64,000 nucleotides of DNA, taken from assembly GCA_963580285.1 (NCBI GenBank), contig OY757026.1, positions 87,518,651 through 87,582,650 of the forward strand. Reading direction: 5' to 3'. This stretch comes from Lucinisca nassula. Its lineage: Eukaryota > Mollusca > Bivalvia > Lucinida > Lucinidae. Below the pieces are notes generated by a model, which saw nothing but the letters and a program-made list of their open reading frames with translations, was not told where the DNA came from and made no database searches. Positions 22,986 through 33,653 of the stretch are shown piece by piece. Numbering within the stretch: the first letter of the stretch is position 1; every line of letters starts with the position of its first letter. Made by a program: the position numbers and the translations under genes.

Positions 22986-23131
22986 TCAAGTGCGACAATG
23001 TTCTAGACTGGGCAATGTCTTCTTAAGTGACATGAGAGCGGAAATTGTGATCGGCTGTTCATCTGGCCCCCACTATTGTCAAAGATACTTGTTACCCTGC
23101 TTTTCAGGTTGTCACGAGAAACAACTATATG

Positions 23132-23332
23132 TGGCCTAGTGGTTAAGAGCGCTGACTCTTCATCATTAGGTCTCTCACCGCTGTGGTTCGAGCCTCGCTC
23201 GGGTCATATGTGAGACGCAAAGTTCTGCGACGGAAGGTCATGTGGTTTTTCTCCGGGTACTCCGGTTTTCGCCAACTTCTGATTAGCGATCGGCTCGATA
23301 TAAGTGAAATAATCTTGAAAGGGCCGTAAGAC

Positions 23333-23360
<28 letters not shown>
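23132..23360 (+). mobile_element. S1 SINE in the right arm, with target duplication
   Basis: S1 copy lacking its first few bases, with a long A tract. 'aaacaactatatg' is repeated at 23119-23131 and 23361-23373. The complementary left arm (near 19515-19530) preserves the empty site, so the SINE arrived after the arms existed. Confidence 0.92.
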
Positions 23361-23364
<4 letters not shown>

Positions 23365-23832
23365 AACTATATGCTAGTTTTCAGAGTGTGTACGTATCTC
23401 ATTTCTGATCGAGTGTTAACGATACCATTTACTGAAAACGTCTTATAAAGTTCAAAAATTTTAATTTTAATACTAATAAACACTTCTATGGTATTTTCTT
23501 CTGAAAAAGTTGTGTACTCGTTATGAGAGGATTAATGAAAACACTGCGCTGCTTCATATGAATGATTTTCATATCCAGAGTGTTGACGAATGGATCGCTG
23601 AAATGAACTAAATCCAACGTGTTTATCCATACTACTGAAAGCCTGCACAAATTTCTTTTTGCAGACAAAACATTGTTATTTCGCCCGTACTCTGCGATAA
23701 ACGCTGTGTCAAGATTGTGCTTAAATCATCTGTTTAACACAAAAACACTTACCGAAGCGAGAGGTACTTTCAAGATGGCGGCTTCCATTGTCTTTCTGTG
23801 TGACGTCATCGTGACGTAGGTTTCCCCCCTTG

Positions 23833-23876
23833 ATGGTAAACGAGCCATCGATGTTCGAGCCATCGAAGTTCTACTG
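23833..23876 (+). mobile_element. Pogo-like MITE, right end
   Basis: Resumes the element interrupted at 19050 and ends 'catcgaagttctactg' followed by TA. Confidence 0.8.
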
Positions 23877-24048
23877 TATGTCTTAAATTATCCATAAGAA
23901 CAGGATAGATCTAGACAGTACGGTAAATATTAGCCAGAGATGTATAAGTTTGCATAGAACTTCCAAAGTAATCACTCAAACTCAGCCTCGTTGGATTAGT
24001 ATATGATTTGAAACAGAGCTAACAAAAATAACATATATCCCTTTATAA

Positions 24049-24900
24049 CATGACGTCGTTGATAAGCAGTGGATAACGTCGTGAAATAAAAATCGTATGA
24101 CAACACGTGGAATAACACTTTGGCGGGATTAAGTAACGTCATGACGATGTACATGTCAACAATGCATTTTTTGTGGAAAAATTGTCAAATGCAAGGCGAT
24201 AAAATCCAATTTGAAGTGGTCATATGATAAACAGAATCATACACTCGTGGTCATTTCATATGAAATTTATTAAACTCGTCGAAGGCTCGTTTCATAAATA
24301 TCATATGAAATGAACACTCGTGTAAGCTCCTCTATTTATCATATGACGTCGTTGATAAGAAATGGATAACGCCGTGTAATAAAAATCGTATGACCACACG
24401 TGTAATAACACTTTGGCGGGATTTAGTAACGTCATGACGACGTCCATGTCAACCATGCATTTTTTAGTAAATATATGAAATTCAAAGGCGATAAAATCCA
24501 ATTTGAAGTGGTCAAATGATAAACAGAATCTTACACTCGTGGTCATTTCATATGAAATTTATGAAACTCGCCGCAGGCTCGTTTCATAAATATCATATGA
24601 AATGACCACGAGTGTAAGATCCTCTATTTATTATATAACATCGCTGTTATTTTAGTGGATATGTTAATAAAAATCATATGACCACACGTGTAATAACACA
24701 TGGTTACTGGCGCGTTACGTCACGGTGTCGTCCGTGACAACCCTATATTTTTTTTAACTTCTTCGGCGATAAAATGCGATTAAAAATCGTTATTTGATAA
24801 ACGCGGTCATTGCATATGAAATTAGTGAAACTCACCAAAGGTTCGTTTCATGATTTTTAATTGAAATTACCACTCGTGTAGGATCCTATATGAATTCTAC
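24049..24900. mobile_element. MITE-C, three tandem-like copies
   Basis: Three successive related units (about 24049-24330, 24330-24630, 24635-24900). Each has the 'gtcgttgataag..gtggataacg', 'ccacacgtgtaataacac' and 'aacgtcatgacgacgt' blocks and a 'tcatatgaaatgaccacgag' inverted pair. They are rich in CGTCA/TGACG. Confidence 0.65.
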
Positions 24901-25415
24901 AGTTTTCTCTAAATAAAATGGTGTTTATGGGGGTGCCCAAGACTGGAAGGGTTATGTGTCGTTAATATGCTCAATGCCAGACACAGATTTTAATCTATTT
25001 TGAATTTGAATGTTCCTTTCCGCCGTTCTAGATACGTACCTCTCTGATATTGTAATAAAATAAAACATAATTTCTGTCTGGTGACACAATGAAGGAGTCG
25101 GTATTAAGTTCCCGCTGAAAAAAGAAATCAAAGCACTGAAAATACTGATTGGCTGATTGTCTCTAAATTGGTGCTGAAGGGCGAATTAGACTTTTTAATT
25201 TAATCCTAAGTCGTCCTTCAGCGCCAATTTCGAAGCTTACGTTTAGAGACAAACAGCCAATGGTGCTGAAGGGCGACTTAGACTGTTTAGTTTAACCCTA
25301 GGGCCCAAAGTGCTTCTAGTGCCAGGTTACCTTAAAAAAACAGTATCATTCATTCATAGTTTAACCATATAAATCCAACTTTTTAACCACTATATAGCGT
25401 CCCATTTGTGGGACA
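24900..25415. other. Unannotated, with one inverted repeat
   Basis: Only an imperfect inverted repeat around 'gctgaagggcgaattagact' (25175-25290) stands out. Confidence 0.4.
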
Positions 25416-25418
25416 TTG

Positions 25419-25674
25419 GCAAACAGTATATACCCAGATCAGACGCCGCAGGAGGCGGCGTCTGATCTGGGTATATACTGTCTGCTAAAGTACATACATC
25501 TGTGTCAAACTTACCCCAAACAAAACAAACCGCTGGCACCCCTATACTCGAATATTTGAAAATGAACCTCTCCAAACTTGACAGATGGAAGATTCCACTG
25601 TCATATATGGGGTAAGCAAACATTGTAGGCCCTGATCAGACGCCGCGTAATGCGGTCTGGGTCTACATTGTTTT
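25419..25674. repeat. MITE-E, two hairpins
   Basis: First hairpin 25419-25495: GCAAACAGTATATACCC with GATCAGACGCCGC and its complement. A second, shorter one lies at about 25615-25674 with the same GATCAGACGCCGC word. The sequence between them also occurs beside the hairpin at 62017. Confidence 0.7.
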
Positions 25675-25974
25675 CCAGCGTCCAAGCATATGAGCCCAGT
25701 CCTGATTTCACAGGTAATATTATTTTCCCAGCACTTTGACGTCACAGGGACACGATTAGCGCGGCTACAAAATCCCGTAATCAGCGATAGTCACGTGGAC
25801 AAAGGCAGACGGGAAGTTTCTGTCGTTAAATTTGGGTCGACTGATTAAAAAAAGACTCAAAAAGTATAAATCATTAAAGACGGGGCATAATACAAGGAGC
25901 CATTTCCGCGCAGTCCGATCAAAGTCTTTTGTGTAGGAGTATTCCACAGCCCCTAGGTATGTAACAGGAATTCA

Positions 25975-26352
25975 TGCGGACTGAACAATTATTTGTCTAA
26001 ATCGCGACGGAAGTAAGGGCGATGATTGCAGCTGCGTAAAATCGATTTAAGCCCCCCCCCCCCCCCCCCCCCCCCCCCCCCAGCGGAATAACTGACCGTT
26101 CCAAGGTGGTTCTTCTGTCGCGGTTTATTTTTGTTATGGTTTGTCTTTGAGTGTGAGTTTCGCTTATATTATTTTGTGTTGGATAGCCAGTTGGCCATTT
26201 TGTGGGAAAGTAACTGTCCTTTTGGCTTTCCGCTACTGATGATTCCATTAGTGTCTAGTTATTTTATGTTTGTGTTTCTTTCCCTTTGGTGTCATGGATG
26301 GGAGCTGTGGGTTAATTGCATCGATTCCTGATCATTGCCTTCACTTCTATTT
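25975..26352 (+). mobile_element. Retroelement tail with C30 tract
   Basis: Tail copy in which the 'aagcccccagtgg' site has expanded to 30 consecutive C (26052-26081). Confidence 0.75.
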
Positions 26353-26485
26353 TGAAAATCGAATATCAAAACCGAGTCTCCGATTTTCATTCTTTTATGT
26401 GTTCTTTGTTTCCAAACGCAACGTTTTGGCTTTTTTTTCGAACATGAGGGTCGACGCAAATGTTGTGGGCCAGTTTACGGGAGTC

Positions 26486-26642
26486 ATCACGTGAACAAGC
26501 CCGTGCAATGAACAACCCCCTAAACCCCACTTTATATAGAGAAAACTGGGGTTTACGGGGATATCACAAATTTTCGTCGGAAAAGAAGCCATTTTGGAGA
26601 TATGAAATAATGCACTGTGTCACACTGACGTGTTACCGTAAT
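26486..26642 (+). mobile_element. MITE-B lacking its central palindrome
   Basis: Both ends are present (CATCACGTGAACAAGCCC and 'cgtgttaccgtaatg') but the whole stem-loop is deleted. A separate core-bearing piece (GTTAGAACCGTTCTAGC at about 26690-26705) follows directly. Confidence 0.65.
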
Positions 26643-26904
26643 GATTAATTATTTTCCTTATTTGTGATTGAAAATATAGATTGATGGTACGCGTTAGAAC
26701 CGTTCTAGCGAGCACACATAATCTATATTTGGACTAGAAATGAGAAAAAATATCAAAAATGTTCATCAAAAAAAAAATGCTAGTTTATAGATAAGAAAGA
26801 TAAGAAAGACGCTACTTTATGTCACGGGTATGTTATTCACAATGCAGCAATTGAACAGATGATAACAAAGCGTTGACGACACTGATTGGTCGATCGTCTT
26901 TAAC

Positions 26905-27112
26905 CTTTAACCTGCTGAATATTCAATTAAGCCACACCCATTTCTGTCTATCAGCCAATCAAATTACTTGATGTTATTTATTGCTACAAATTCATAAACT
27001 GAATGCCAAACAGTGTAGATCCTGATCAGATGGCTTCTTCAGAAGCCATCTGATCTGGATCTACACTGTTTCCAAAGATAGGGGTTGTCGTGAACAGCAA
27101 GATAAGGGTTAA
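26905..27112. repeat. MITE-F copy
   Basis: Hairpin 27008-27072: AACAGTGTAGATC, GATCAGATGGCTTC, complement. It lies in a roughly 200-bp unit starting 'cctgctgaatattca' and ending 'cagcaagataagggttaa'. Copies at 35040-35238 and 58190-58372 share the same unit. Confidence 0.75.
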
Positions 27113-27229
27113 GTGTAGGCTATGAAAGTGGTCCTGACTGGGGACTGTTTCGTTACGTACAGGTAGCTCACCTTAAATAACTGGCGCTTTGTAGCTTTTG
27201 TTTGTCAATCGACCCAAAAATGGATTCAT

Positions 27230-27340
27230 ATAATAGGGGTGAAACGATTCTTTGAAATCGTATCGTATCGTGATACTTTTGCTGACGATACGCATATCGT
27301 ATCGTTGGGCGAATATCGCGATACCTGATGATACGCCAAA
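27230..27340. repeat. TATCG-rich degenerate repeat
   Basis: 'gtatcgtatcgtgatac', 'tatcgtatcgttggg' and 'atatcgcgatac' repeat in both orientations. Probably the edge of an old DNA transposon. Confidence 0.4.
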
Positions 27341-27599
27341 AAGTACAATTTTCAAAGAAAATGACAGCTTTAACATATTTCAAGACCATTTTCATAGCAA
27401 ATTACAAAGATCTTAATTGTTAAGGAGATACATTAATCACTTCTGTGACAAATATGGGCATCTTACAGAGGCTTTGTTATACAAGTTTGAACTCTGAGAT
27501 GGTTTTGGGCCAGTTTGAAACTTTTCGAGCTGTGGTTTAAGCAAGAAAGTAGCATCGCGATATGTATCATATCTTGGGGTGACTGTATCGTTACAGCTC

Positions 27600-27720
27600 T
27601 ACCATATATCACGCTATGATCAACTCGTGTGTTGAAAACATCACAATTTTCTACACTTGGGGTGAAACAGAGCACAAGCGAAAGTTCTGATGTTTTCAAC
27701 ACACGAGATGAAATATTTTT
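27600..27720. repeat. Inverted repeat, 'tcgtgtgttgaaaacatca'
   Basis: Arms of about 20 bp, 'actcgtgtgttgaaaacatca' and its complement, are separated by some 50 bp. The rest of 27340-28185 has no recognised feature. Confidence 0.55.
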
Positions 27721-28184
27721 GCAACTCAAAAGAGTAAATATCCTCTATTTATTATTTTTCAGATATCCATTGATTTCACTACTAAGTATAACATAAAGCT
27801 TGTACTGAAAGATTTTCTCTAGAAACTTTATGAAAATAGAAGTGCTATAAAATTTAAGAGCAGAAATGAAAATGTGGTTATAGTCAGATATAGTCTTGGA
27901 AAGTTTTATGCTTAATCTGGCAATCAAACTTATTTTTAGATGATATACCGGCTAGTTATTCTTAGTATGGCACATATAATTTTAAACATTTTATGTTCAC
28001 ATAGACGTTTGAAATACTTTGGACTTCCTGGACAAGCTACTGTGATTGTATTGTATCTCATTTTATTGTATATATTGTATATAATATTTTGTTTTGTTCT
28101 AGCGAGGACCATATTTGAGATTAGTTTTATATTAAATATGTTATCCTCGAAAAATAAAGACACTTTTATTATTATTATTATTAT

Positions 28185-28290
28185 CCCAGTAAGCATTCTA
28201 CATAAATCTACAGCGGGCCGTTAGCGGCCCGTCAGGGTAGCTGACGGGCCGCTAACGGCCCGCTGTAGATTTATGTAGAATGCTAGCAGG
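28185..28290. mobile_element. MITE-G, compact palindrome
   Basis: Nearly the whole element is one stem: GCATTCTACATAAATCTACA, then GCGGGCCGTTAGCGGCCCGTC and their complements, around a loop near 28237. It sits in an ATT microsatellite. Copies at 50905-51015 and 62690-62800 share the outer 'cctgctag' and 'cttactggg' ends. Confidence 0.85.
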
Positions 28291-28447
28291 GGTTATTATT
28301 ATTATTATTATTATTATTATAAACAAAACTTACAAAATACGAATTACTGAGAAAAACTGATGTCGAGTTTAATGTACAGTTGACCAAAATGAGTTCTCCA
28401 ATACTGTTCCTGTATATAAATGCGTCATCACCTGGAAGATAGAAATA

Positions 28448-28866
28448 CAGTCGAACTTCAATGGCTCGAACACCTTTGGGACCTCGAAAATCTGTTCGAG
28501 ACAGGGGTAGTTCGAGCCACTGAGGTTACTGTCAGGAGGCATAACGAGATACTTTTAGACATCTTTTCGGTGTTCTATAATGAATATGTAAGCTGTGTGT
28601 ACTCATTAGAATCGCCTCATCGAGGCGATTCTAATGAGTACACACAGCATACATTTGCATGTATGCTGTGTGTACTCATTAGAATCGCCTCATCGAGGCG
28701 ATTCTAATGAGTACACACAGCATACATTTGCAAGAATAAAGAATAAAATCTCCATAATTATACCCCACTATTTCTTATGTAGAGGATTTCGCTAGGGGCT
28801 CAAGAATGGGTTCGACACATCCCTGGTAAACGAGCCATCGGTGTTCGAGCCATCGAAGTTCTACTG
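28448..28866 (+). mobile_element. Pogo-like MITE, intact
   Basis: Inverted ends 'cagtcgaacttcaatggctc' and the complement of 'catcgaagttctactg', flanked by TA (28446-28447, 28867-28868). This arrangement is known for pogo/Tigger elements. The stem-loop core ATTAGAATCGCCTC-atc-GAGGCGATTCTAAT occurs twice in tandem (about 28600-28640 and 28670-28710). Confidence 0.88.
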
Positions 28867-29077
28867 TAGTAATAAAATAAACATATATCTACCAACTTCA
28901 TCATAAATTCGGTAATTCACTGGTGGATTAAATATGCAAATTAGTTAGACACGCTCCGTAATGAGTACACACAGCATACATTTGCAACAAACAAACTATA
29001 TTTGGAAAGGTGTATTTTCGTAATGTGAACGATAAAATTCGAAGAAGAATCATGAAATCATCACTCGATATTTGATA

Positions 29078-29358
29078 TTGTTTGCCCCCGCCCATCGGGT
29101 TGGAGAATTAGATGGGCTGCATGGTGCTTCCACTGACCACACATGAGTACCGGTAAATCGCTTAGAAGTACTAAGCCTGCCCAGGCAAAGTGGTATGAGT
29201 CAGACCTTCCAATGCATATAAGCCTTTGGATACATTGGCCAGCAGGACTTGAGATGCCATTTCGTCTCAATGTCGGGTAAAAGTCCCACAACATTGGAAA
29301 AAACGTCTCCAAAATGACCTAAAAAGTGTTGACGGGGACGTTAAACCTCAGTTCAATT
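29078..29358 (+). repeat. S3 SINE-like repeat
   Basis: From 'cccccgcccatcgggttgg' to the 'gacgttaaacctcag' end. Confidence 0.8.
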
Positions 29359-29641
29359 AAAACTAACAAACGCTTACTTGGATGCCTTTGGATTTTACCG
29401 CTCGTGAACTTCGATATCCACACTCTGGAAAAACTTAACCACATACGAGGATCGTTCAATATTTAACTGGCCTAACCCAGTTACTGACCCGTGATAAGTA
29501 AACGCTTTTCACACATTATACATCAATGCCTTATACATTGTTACACAAAATTGTATCGGTCAGTCTGGTACTTGTTGTCCGTTGGAGGTAAAATAACATG
29601 GCAGGTGTCAGTGTTGTCGGATTTTCTTCACAAATTGGGTA

Positions 29642-29643
<2 letters not shown>

Positions 29644-29720
<77 letters not shown>
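29644..29720 (+). repeat. TG microsatellite
   Basis: About 38 uninterrupted GT/TG dinucleotides, directly beside the SINE that follows. Confidence 0.97.
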
Positions 29721-29723
<3 letters not shown>

Positions 29724-30005
29724 TCGGGTTTAACGTCGCTTTCAACAATTTTTCAGTCATATCTCACTTTTATAGTGCTGCATCACTGAAGTATCATGTC
29801 CCAGACATATTACATGATACCACACCCAGTCACATTATCCTGACACTGGGTCGACCAGTCCTAGCTCTACCCCGTAAATCTGAGTGCCAAGCAAAGAGCA
29901 GCTAGTACCATTCTTACCGACTTTGGTATGTCGCGGCCCGGGATCGAACCCGTGACCTCCCGTTCCCCGGAGCGGACACTCTACCAACTGAGCTATCGGG
30001 GCCGG
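29721..30005 (-). mobile_element. S4 SINE (tRNA-headed)
   Basis: Minus-strand head GATAGCTCAGTTGGTAGAGT (A box) and GGTTCGATCCC (B box) at normal tRNA spacing, then a roughly 200-bp body. The 3' end reads 'gcgacgttaaacccgaatt', the same tail style as S3. Confidence 0.82.
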
Positions 30006-30450
30006 TCAGCTCTAACTGTGATTTGTTGAGTAATAAATCACAGTTTGGAGGTCAGTTGTAAAGTAGATCAAATCACGTGCGCGTAGCGCGCGTGATTTGT
30101 CTACTTGCAACTGACCGACAAACTGTGATTTATTTCTCAACAAATCCCAAATTAGAGCTGATCTATTTCGATTCAAACAGGCTGAAAATCGGCAATAATG
30201 CTGTGGTTTCCTTCAAAATCTCACAACTTTTCGCCATTGTTAGAAGAAATCCCGCTAAAATTATCGACTGAAACACATGCATTTATATCCTTTTCTAACG
30301 TTTCCGATGCGAGAATATGACGTTACACCGTCTAACGTCAAGGATATCGACTAGTGACGTCATACATTGGCAGTTTTTAATGACGTTCTTCCGTTGTACA
30401 ATAAAACACAGTTATTTTCCATTGCCTATATATGCGCGCTGTGTTAGAAT
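30006..30450. mobile_element. MITE-R copy
   Basis: Long inverted arms: 'cagctctaactgtgatttgt', 'aataaatcacagtttg' and 'gtagac/tcaaatcacg' pair around GCGCGTAGCGCGC. They are followed by a conserved 300-bp flank ending 'gcgcgctgtgttagaa'. Also at 54668-55202 and 55761-56158. Confidence 0.8.
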
Positions 30451-30495
30451 GTTTTTTTTTTTTTTTTAACGGACCAGGAAATTTATGAGGAGTTG

Positions 30496-30660
30496 TTTGT
30501 TTGTTTGAGTTGATGTTTTACGTCCCCGTCTGCACTGTGTAAGGAATTATGGAGACGTTGCTTCCGATCACGTGGGACTTTTACCCGACACTGAGATGAA
30601 AGGACATCTCAAGCCCTACCGCCCATAGAACCGCTTCGGTTTGAGAAGCGGCCCTGGGTT
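30496..30660 (-). repeat. S3 SINE-like repeat, partial
   Basis: Truncated copy with the 'gtccccgtctgcactg' and 'gacatctcaagccctacc' blocks. Confidence 0.65.
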
Positions 30661-30677
30661 TAAGTAGAGGTCTTGTG

Positions 30678-31180
30678 TGACATTTACGGAAAGACTGAAG
30701 TTGCTTCATATTCAACTGTTAAAAATTGGGTGGCTGACTTCAAACGTTGTCTGGTAACGTTCGAAGACGAGCACCGTCGTTAGTGAAAATCTTAGGGAAC
30801 TATAGTAAAGCAGGACAGGCGAATGAAAGTTTCAGACTGGAGATTTCTGAGGGTAAAGTTTTTACCATTTTACATGAACGGCTGGGCATGAGGAAGCTTT
30901 CGGCGCGCCGAAAGCTTACTCTTGCCCAGCCGTTCATGCGCTAGTAAAGAACAACGATCTGTCCGAGTGTCCATGTCTGAGTCATATTAGGAAAGTTATG
31001 ATTCCGATCTGGAAGAATTTCTTGAAAGAATTGTTACCGGGGACGAAACTTGGCTCAGTCACAATGATCCTGGGACCAAACAGCAGAGTAAACAATGGAC
31101 TGGTCACGGTTCACAGCACCCAAAGGAATCCAAGACTCAGCCTTCAGTTGACAGGGCCATCGCAACTGTGTTTGGGGTTA
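30678..31180 (+). pseudogene. Mariner transposase relic
   Basis: Readable in shifting frames: TVKNWVADFKRC, HERLGMRKLSAR, EEFLERIVTGDETWLSH and TKQQSKQWTGHGS, then KESKTQPSVDRAIATVFG. These match the middle third of mariner transposases (helix-turn-helix end and first catalytic D in TGDETW). It is frameshifted and truncated. A 33-bp inverted copy of its own sequence sits inside it (30873-30938). Confidence 0.82.
30873..30938. repeat. 33-bp near-perfect palindrome inside mariner
   Basis: Arms CATGAACGGCTGGGCA... and ...TGCCCAGCCGTTCATG match at 31 of 33 positions around GGCGCGCC (30902-30909). Confidence 0.92.
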
Positions 31181-31372
31181 GCAAGAGGTCTTTCAGCCTT
31201 GGAACATCGATGGAGGAAGTGCGTGTTGCTGTTGGGTGACTACGTAGAAAAAGCAGAAGTCAAACGTGACTCTAACAACGTAAGGCCAGATACTTATTGA
31301 ATGACCCTCGTAACACCATAGAATATGGATGCGACACCTTAAGTGATACAACATTCAATTGTTTCCACTTAC

Positions 31373-31468
31373 CTGAAATCCAGATTGGGTCGACCTCCTT
31401 AGGTTTATATTTGTCCTCCAGAAAATCTTTAAAGCTTAGTTTCTCCAGTGGTTTATCTTCTTGGTACG
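31373..31468 (-). CDS. DPP6/DPP10-like: DPP-like exon after the membrane anchor
   Basis: Acceptor 'ccattgcatttcag' and donor GTAAGT (31372 downward) delimit 96 bases: two bases, 31 codons, one base. It reads YQEDKPLEKLSFKDFLEDKY...DPIWIS. The family has the same arrangement just after the transmembrane anchor: an acidic/lysine stretch, a 'hydrophobic-x-D-hydrophobic-F' segment and WIS. The one-base overhang of the anchor exon (34890-35004) plus CG gives a proline codon, so the frame is kept across the join. Downstream it should continue in phase 1 with a propeller exon that was not found. A 27-bp partial copy lies at 33961-33987. Confidence 0.88.
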
Positions 31469-31496
31469 CTGAAATGCAATGGTCACTGACAGTAGC

Positions 31497-31545
31497 ATCT
31501 CATGGAGGCGATTCTAACAAGTACCCATAACATATTTGTTTCCAA
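31497..31545. repeat. Half stem-loop core
   Basis: 'tggaggcgattctaacaagt' matches only the 3' arm of the shared core. It sits about 30 bp upstream of the acceptor of the exon at 31373-31468. Confidence 0.5.
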
Positions 31546-31580
31546 ACTAGAAATAAAGAAGGTTATCCTCGTATAATATA

Positions 31581-33155
31581 CTACTCAAAGTTTGATAGGG
31601 ATCACTTTTTTAATGCAAAATAATTTTTGGATGAATTAATCACTTGAATCCAAATTCGATACATAATGATAGAAAACGTATCCTTCACTAAACCTTGTGA
31701 CTAATTTTGTCAACTGGTACTGCATTCAAGCGTGACAACAGCAACCGTCTTGGCACCCCCAAAATTTGCCGTAACACGAAGGGATTTGGACAACTGATTT
31801 TTCACAAATTTCCAATTTTGTTTAGACAAACGTGCCTAATAACGTGTATGGCGTCCATGGGCACCAATTACAGTACGGCATCGCCTGCGCATGCTCGTAA
31901 TCCGAGTCTGTATCCGGTTTTGTGGAATCAGCTTTCATTCAGCAACTAATGCATCTTTGAGCTCCTGTGAAGTCCTCGGATGCACAGGTCGGGCTGAAAC
32001 AGCACGCTGTAGCATGTCCCGCGCATGCTCAATCGGATTTAAGTGTGATGACCGAGCAGGCCAGTCCATACGAACGATTGTCTCACGTTCCAGATAGGAA
32101 TCAGTGACATTGGCATGGTTGGGACGGGCATTATCGTCCATCAGAATAAAGTCCAGACCGATAGCATCTGCATATGGTCTCACAAACTCATCAAGAATAT
32201 CATTACAGTACTTCACTGCCATTAACGTTCCGTTTTCAATGACGTACAAGTCAGTTTTACCGTTCACGGTTATCCAGCCCAAACCATGACTGACCCCTTT
32301 CCATAGCGATCATGCTCTGCCACATTCAAGTCATCGAATCGCTCTTTAGACATTCGCCGCACTAATTGATGTTTATAAGTGAAGTCTAGACAGAATCTGG
32401 ACGCCTCAGTAAACAGTACTGGCGTCAAGTCACGAACCGTCCACCTGACGTGAGTTCGGGCAAAGTCCAACCGGTCTAGCACGTGCTGTCTCGTCAACGG
32501 AACACGTACAGCAGACCTCATAGCATTAAGTCCAAACTCGTGGAGCCCGTTTCTGACAGTTTGTGTAGAAATTCGTACTCCACTTCCGTTCCTAAGCTCG
32601 TTATGCAAACGTGTAGCGTTCAGGAACCGTTGACGTCGAGACTGAATCAACAAGAAACGGCCCTGACGTTGAGTTGTAGCCCTTTCTCGACCCCGCCGTG
32701 TCTGTGTGAAGGATTTCCGTGAGTAAGATGCCGACTCCACATTCGGGAAACCACGCTCTGAGACACATTCAGAATTCCAGCAACACGACGTTGAGAGACG
32801 CCAGATTCCAACATTCCGACGCCACGATTCATTTCTTCGGGGCTCAGACGGTTTCTTAATTGTCCCCTAGGCATTTTAGTGTTTCACAAATCAAATGAAG
32901 TCCTTTTTACGCTTGGTAAAGGAACACTGACAAGTTTGATTGGTCTGTTGGAAAGCAGTGCTACGCAAGATTTTGGGGGCGCATGAATTCATCTGCGAAG
33001 TGTGAGAAGTGTGCACTTTTATGAGTACTGAACTGCACACGAGTTTCTGCTTAAGACATTTATCAAAATACCGAGTACAAATTCTGTCAAGAAATTTTAA
33101 ATTTTCAGTGCAAAATTTTGTATATAAAAAGTGATCCCTATCAAACTTTGAGTAG
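31581..33155 (-). mobile_element. Tc1-like transposon, decayed
   Basis: Inverted ends CTACTCAAAGTTTGATAGGG and its complement (about 28 bp), flanked by TA (31579-31580, 33156-33157), with a Tc1 transposase between on the minus strand. Length 1575 bp is typical. Confidence 0.95.
31838..32874 (-). pseudogene. Tc1-like transposase, two frameshifts
   Basis: Starts MPRGQLRNRLSPEEMNRGV at 32874. The paired helix-turn-helix region is split between two frames, with a shift near HLTHGNPSHR (about 32700). The catalytic middle follows, with LFTEASRFCL where active enzymes have a D at the E position. A second shift near MVWAG (about 32275) leads to MDDNARPNHANV and WPARSSHLNPIEH. The last D and E are 34 residues apart (DD34E). 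LKDALVAE is followed by TGA where the family has W, and the frame then continues as LIPQNRIQTRITSMRRRC. With two shifts, a changed catalytic residue and a nonsense codon, it cannot be functional. Confidence 0.93.
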
Positions 33156-33279
33156 TATATTATACAGTATATATTCTGTATAGAAAAATCGCATGTAATT
33201 TTGGTCATTCTTAAAAGAAAATGCGGAAAGAAGAAACTTGGAAACTCATTAAATTTGTGGAGAAAGAAAGATTTGTTTG

Positions 33280-33556
33280 TTTGTATACAAGTTTAACGGC
33301 CCAGTCAACACTATTTATGGGTTTTTTGAGCCGGTCAGTTTACCTATCCACAGTTTTCCTGGGCAGACTTATACGTAAGCGGCTAACCAGTACAGTGCAT
33401 ATTCTTTCGCCAGAACTTGACAACCTGCCCTTCTTGATTCAGCGGAAGGGAGAGAATGGCCGTAGAAAAGATTTCATGATCAATCTCCACGAAAGAATGT
33501 CGCCGACCCTGGCAGGAATCGAACCCGCGCATTCGGCTGAGCTACCGAGGTCGGCA
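33280..33556 (-). mobile_element. S2 SINE
   Basis: Minus-strand copy with GGTAGCTCAGCC-like head and 'gggttcgattcctgcc' B box, followed by GAAA-rich DNA. Confidence 0.75.
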
Positions 33557-33653
33557 AGAAAGAAAGAAAGAAAGAAAGCTCATTTACATGGGCTGACAAG
33601 CAAAAAAGAAAGAAAGAAGAGTATGTGCTATGCTATATAACTGATTATAAGTA

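Larger units (their letters stand above)
19051..23832. mobile_element. 4.8-kb DNA element with long inverted arms
   Basis: Begins with 'caaggggggaaacctacgtc' and ends with its exact complement. At least 33 terminal bases match perfectly. Beyond these the arms (about 19051-19690 and 22985-23832) stay clearly complementary for some 650 bp, with scattered differences. The 5-bp sequence ATGGT is repeated at 19046-19050 and 23833-23837. The relative at 28448-28866 has the corresponding unbroken site, so this is a genuine insertion into the pogo-like MITE. The interior (19690-22985) holds SINEs, a small MITE and retroelement tails but no transposase that I recognise, so it is probably non-autonomous. 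Superfamily unknown. Confidence 0.85.

Noticed and set aside
27745..27927. Minus-strand open frame with SDYNHIF and QYKLYVI, considered as the missing DPP-like propeller exon
   Set aside because: Similarity is weak, the composition is that of AT-rich non-coding DNA, and no donor in the needed phase (2) is present.
29395..29480. Possible minus-strand exon with VKFFQSVDIEVHE and donor GTAAAA
   Set aside because: It does not match the expected family pattern after WIS, and the acceptor is poor.
29935..30002. Genuine tRNA gene (clear A and B boxes)
   Set aside because: It is fused to a SINE body with a mollusc-type tail, and similar heads recur in the window, so it is a SINE promoter.
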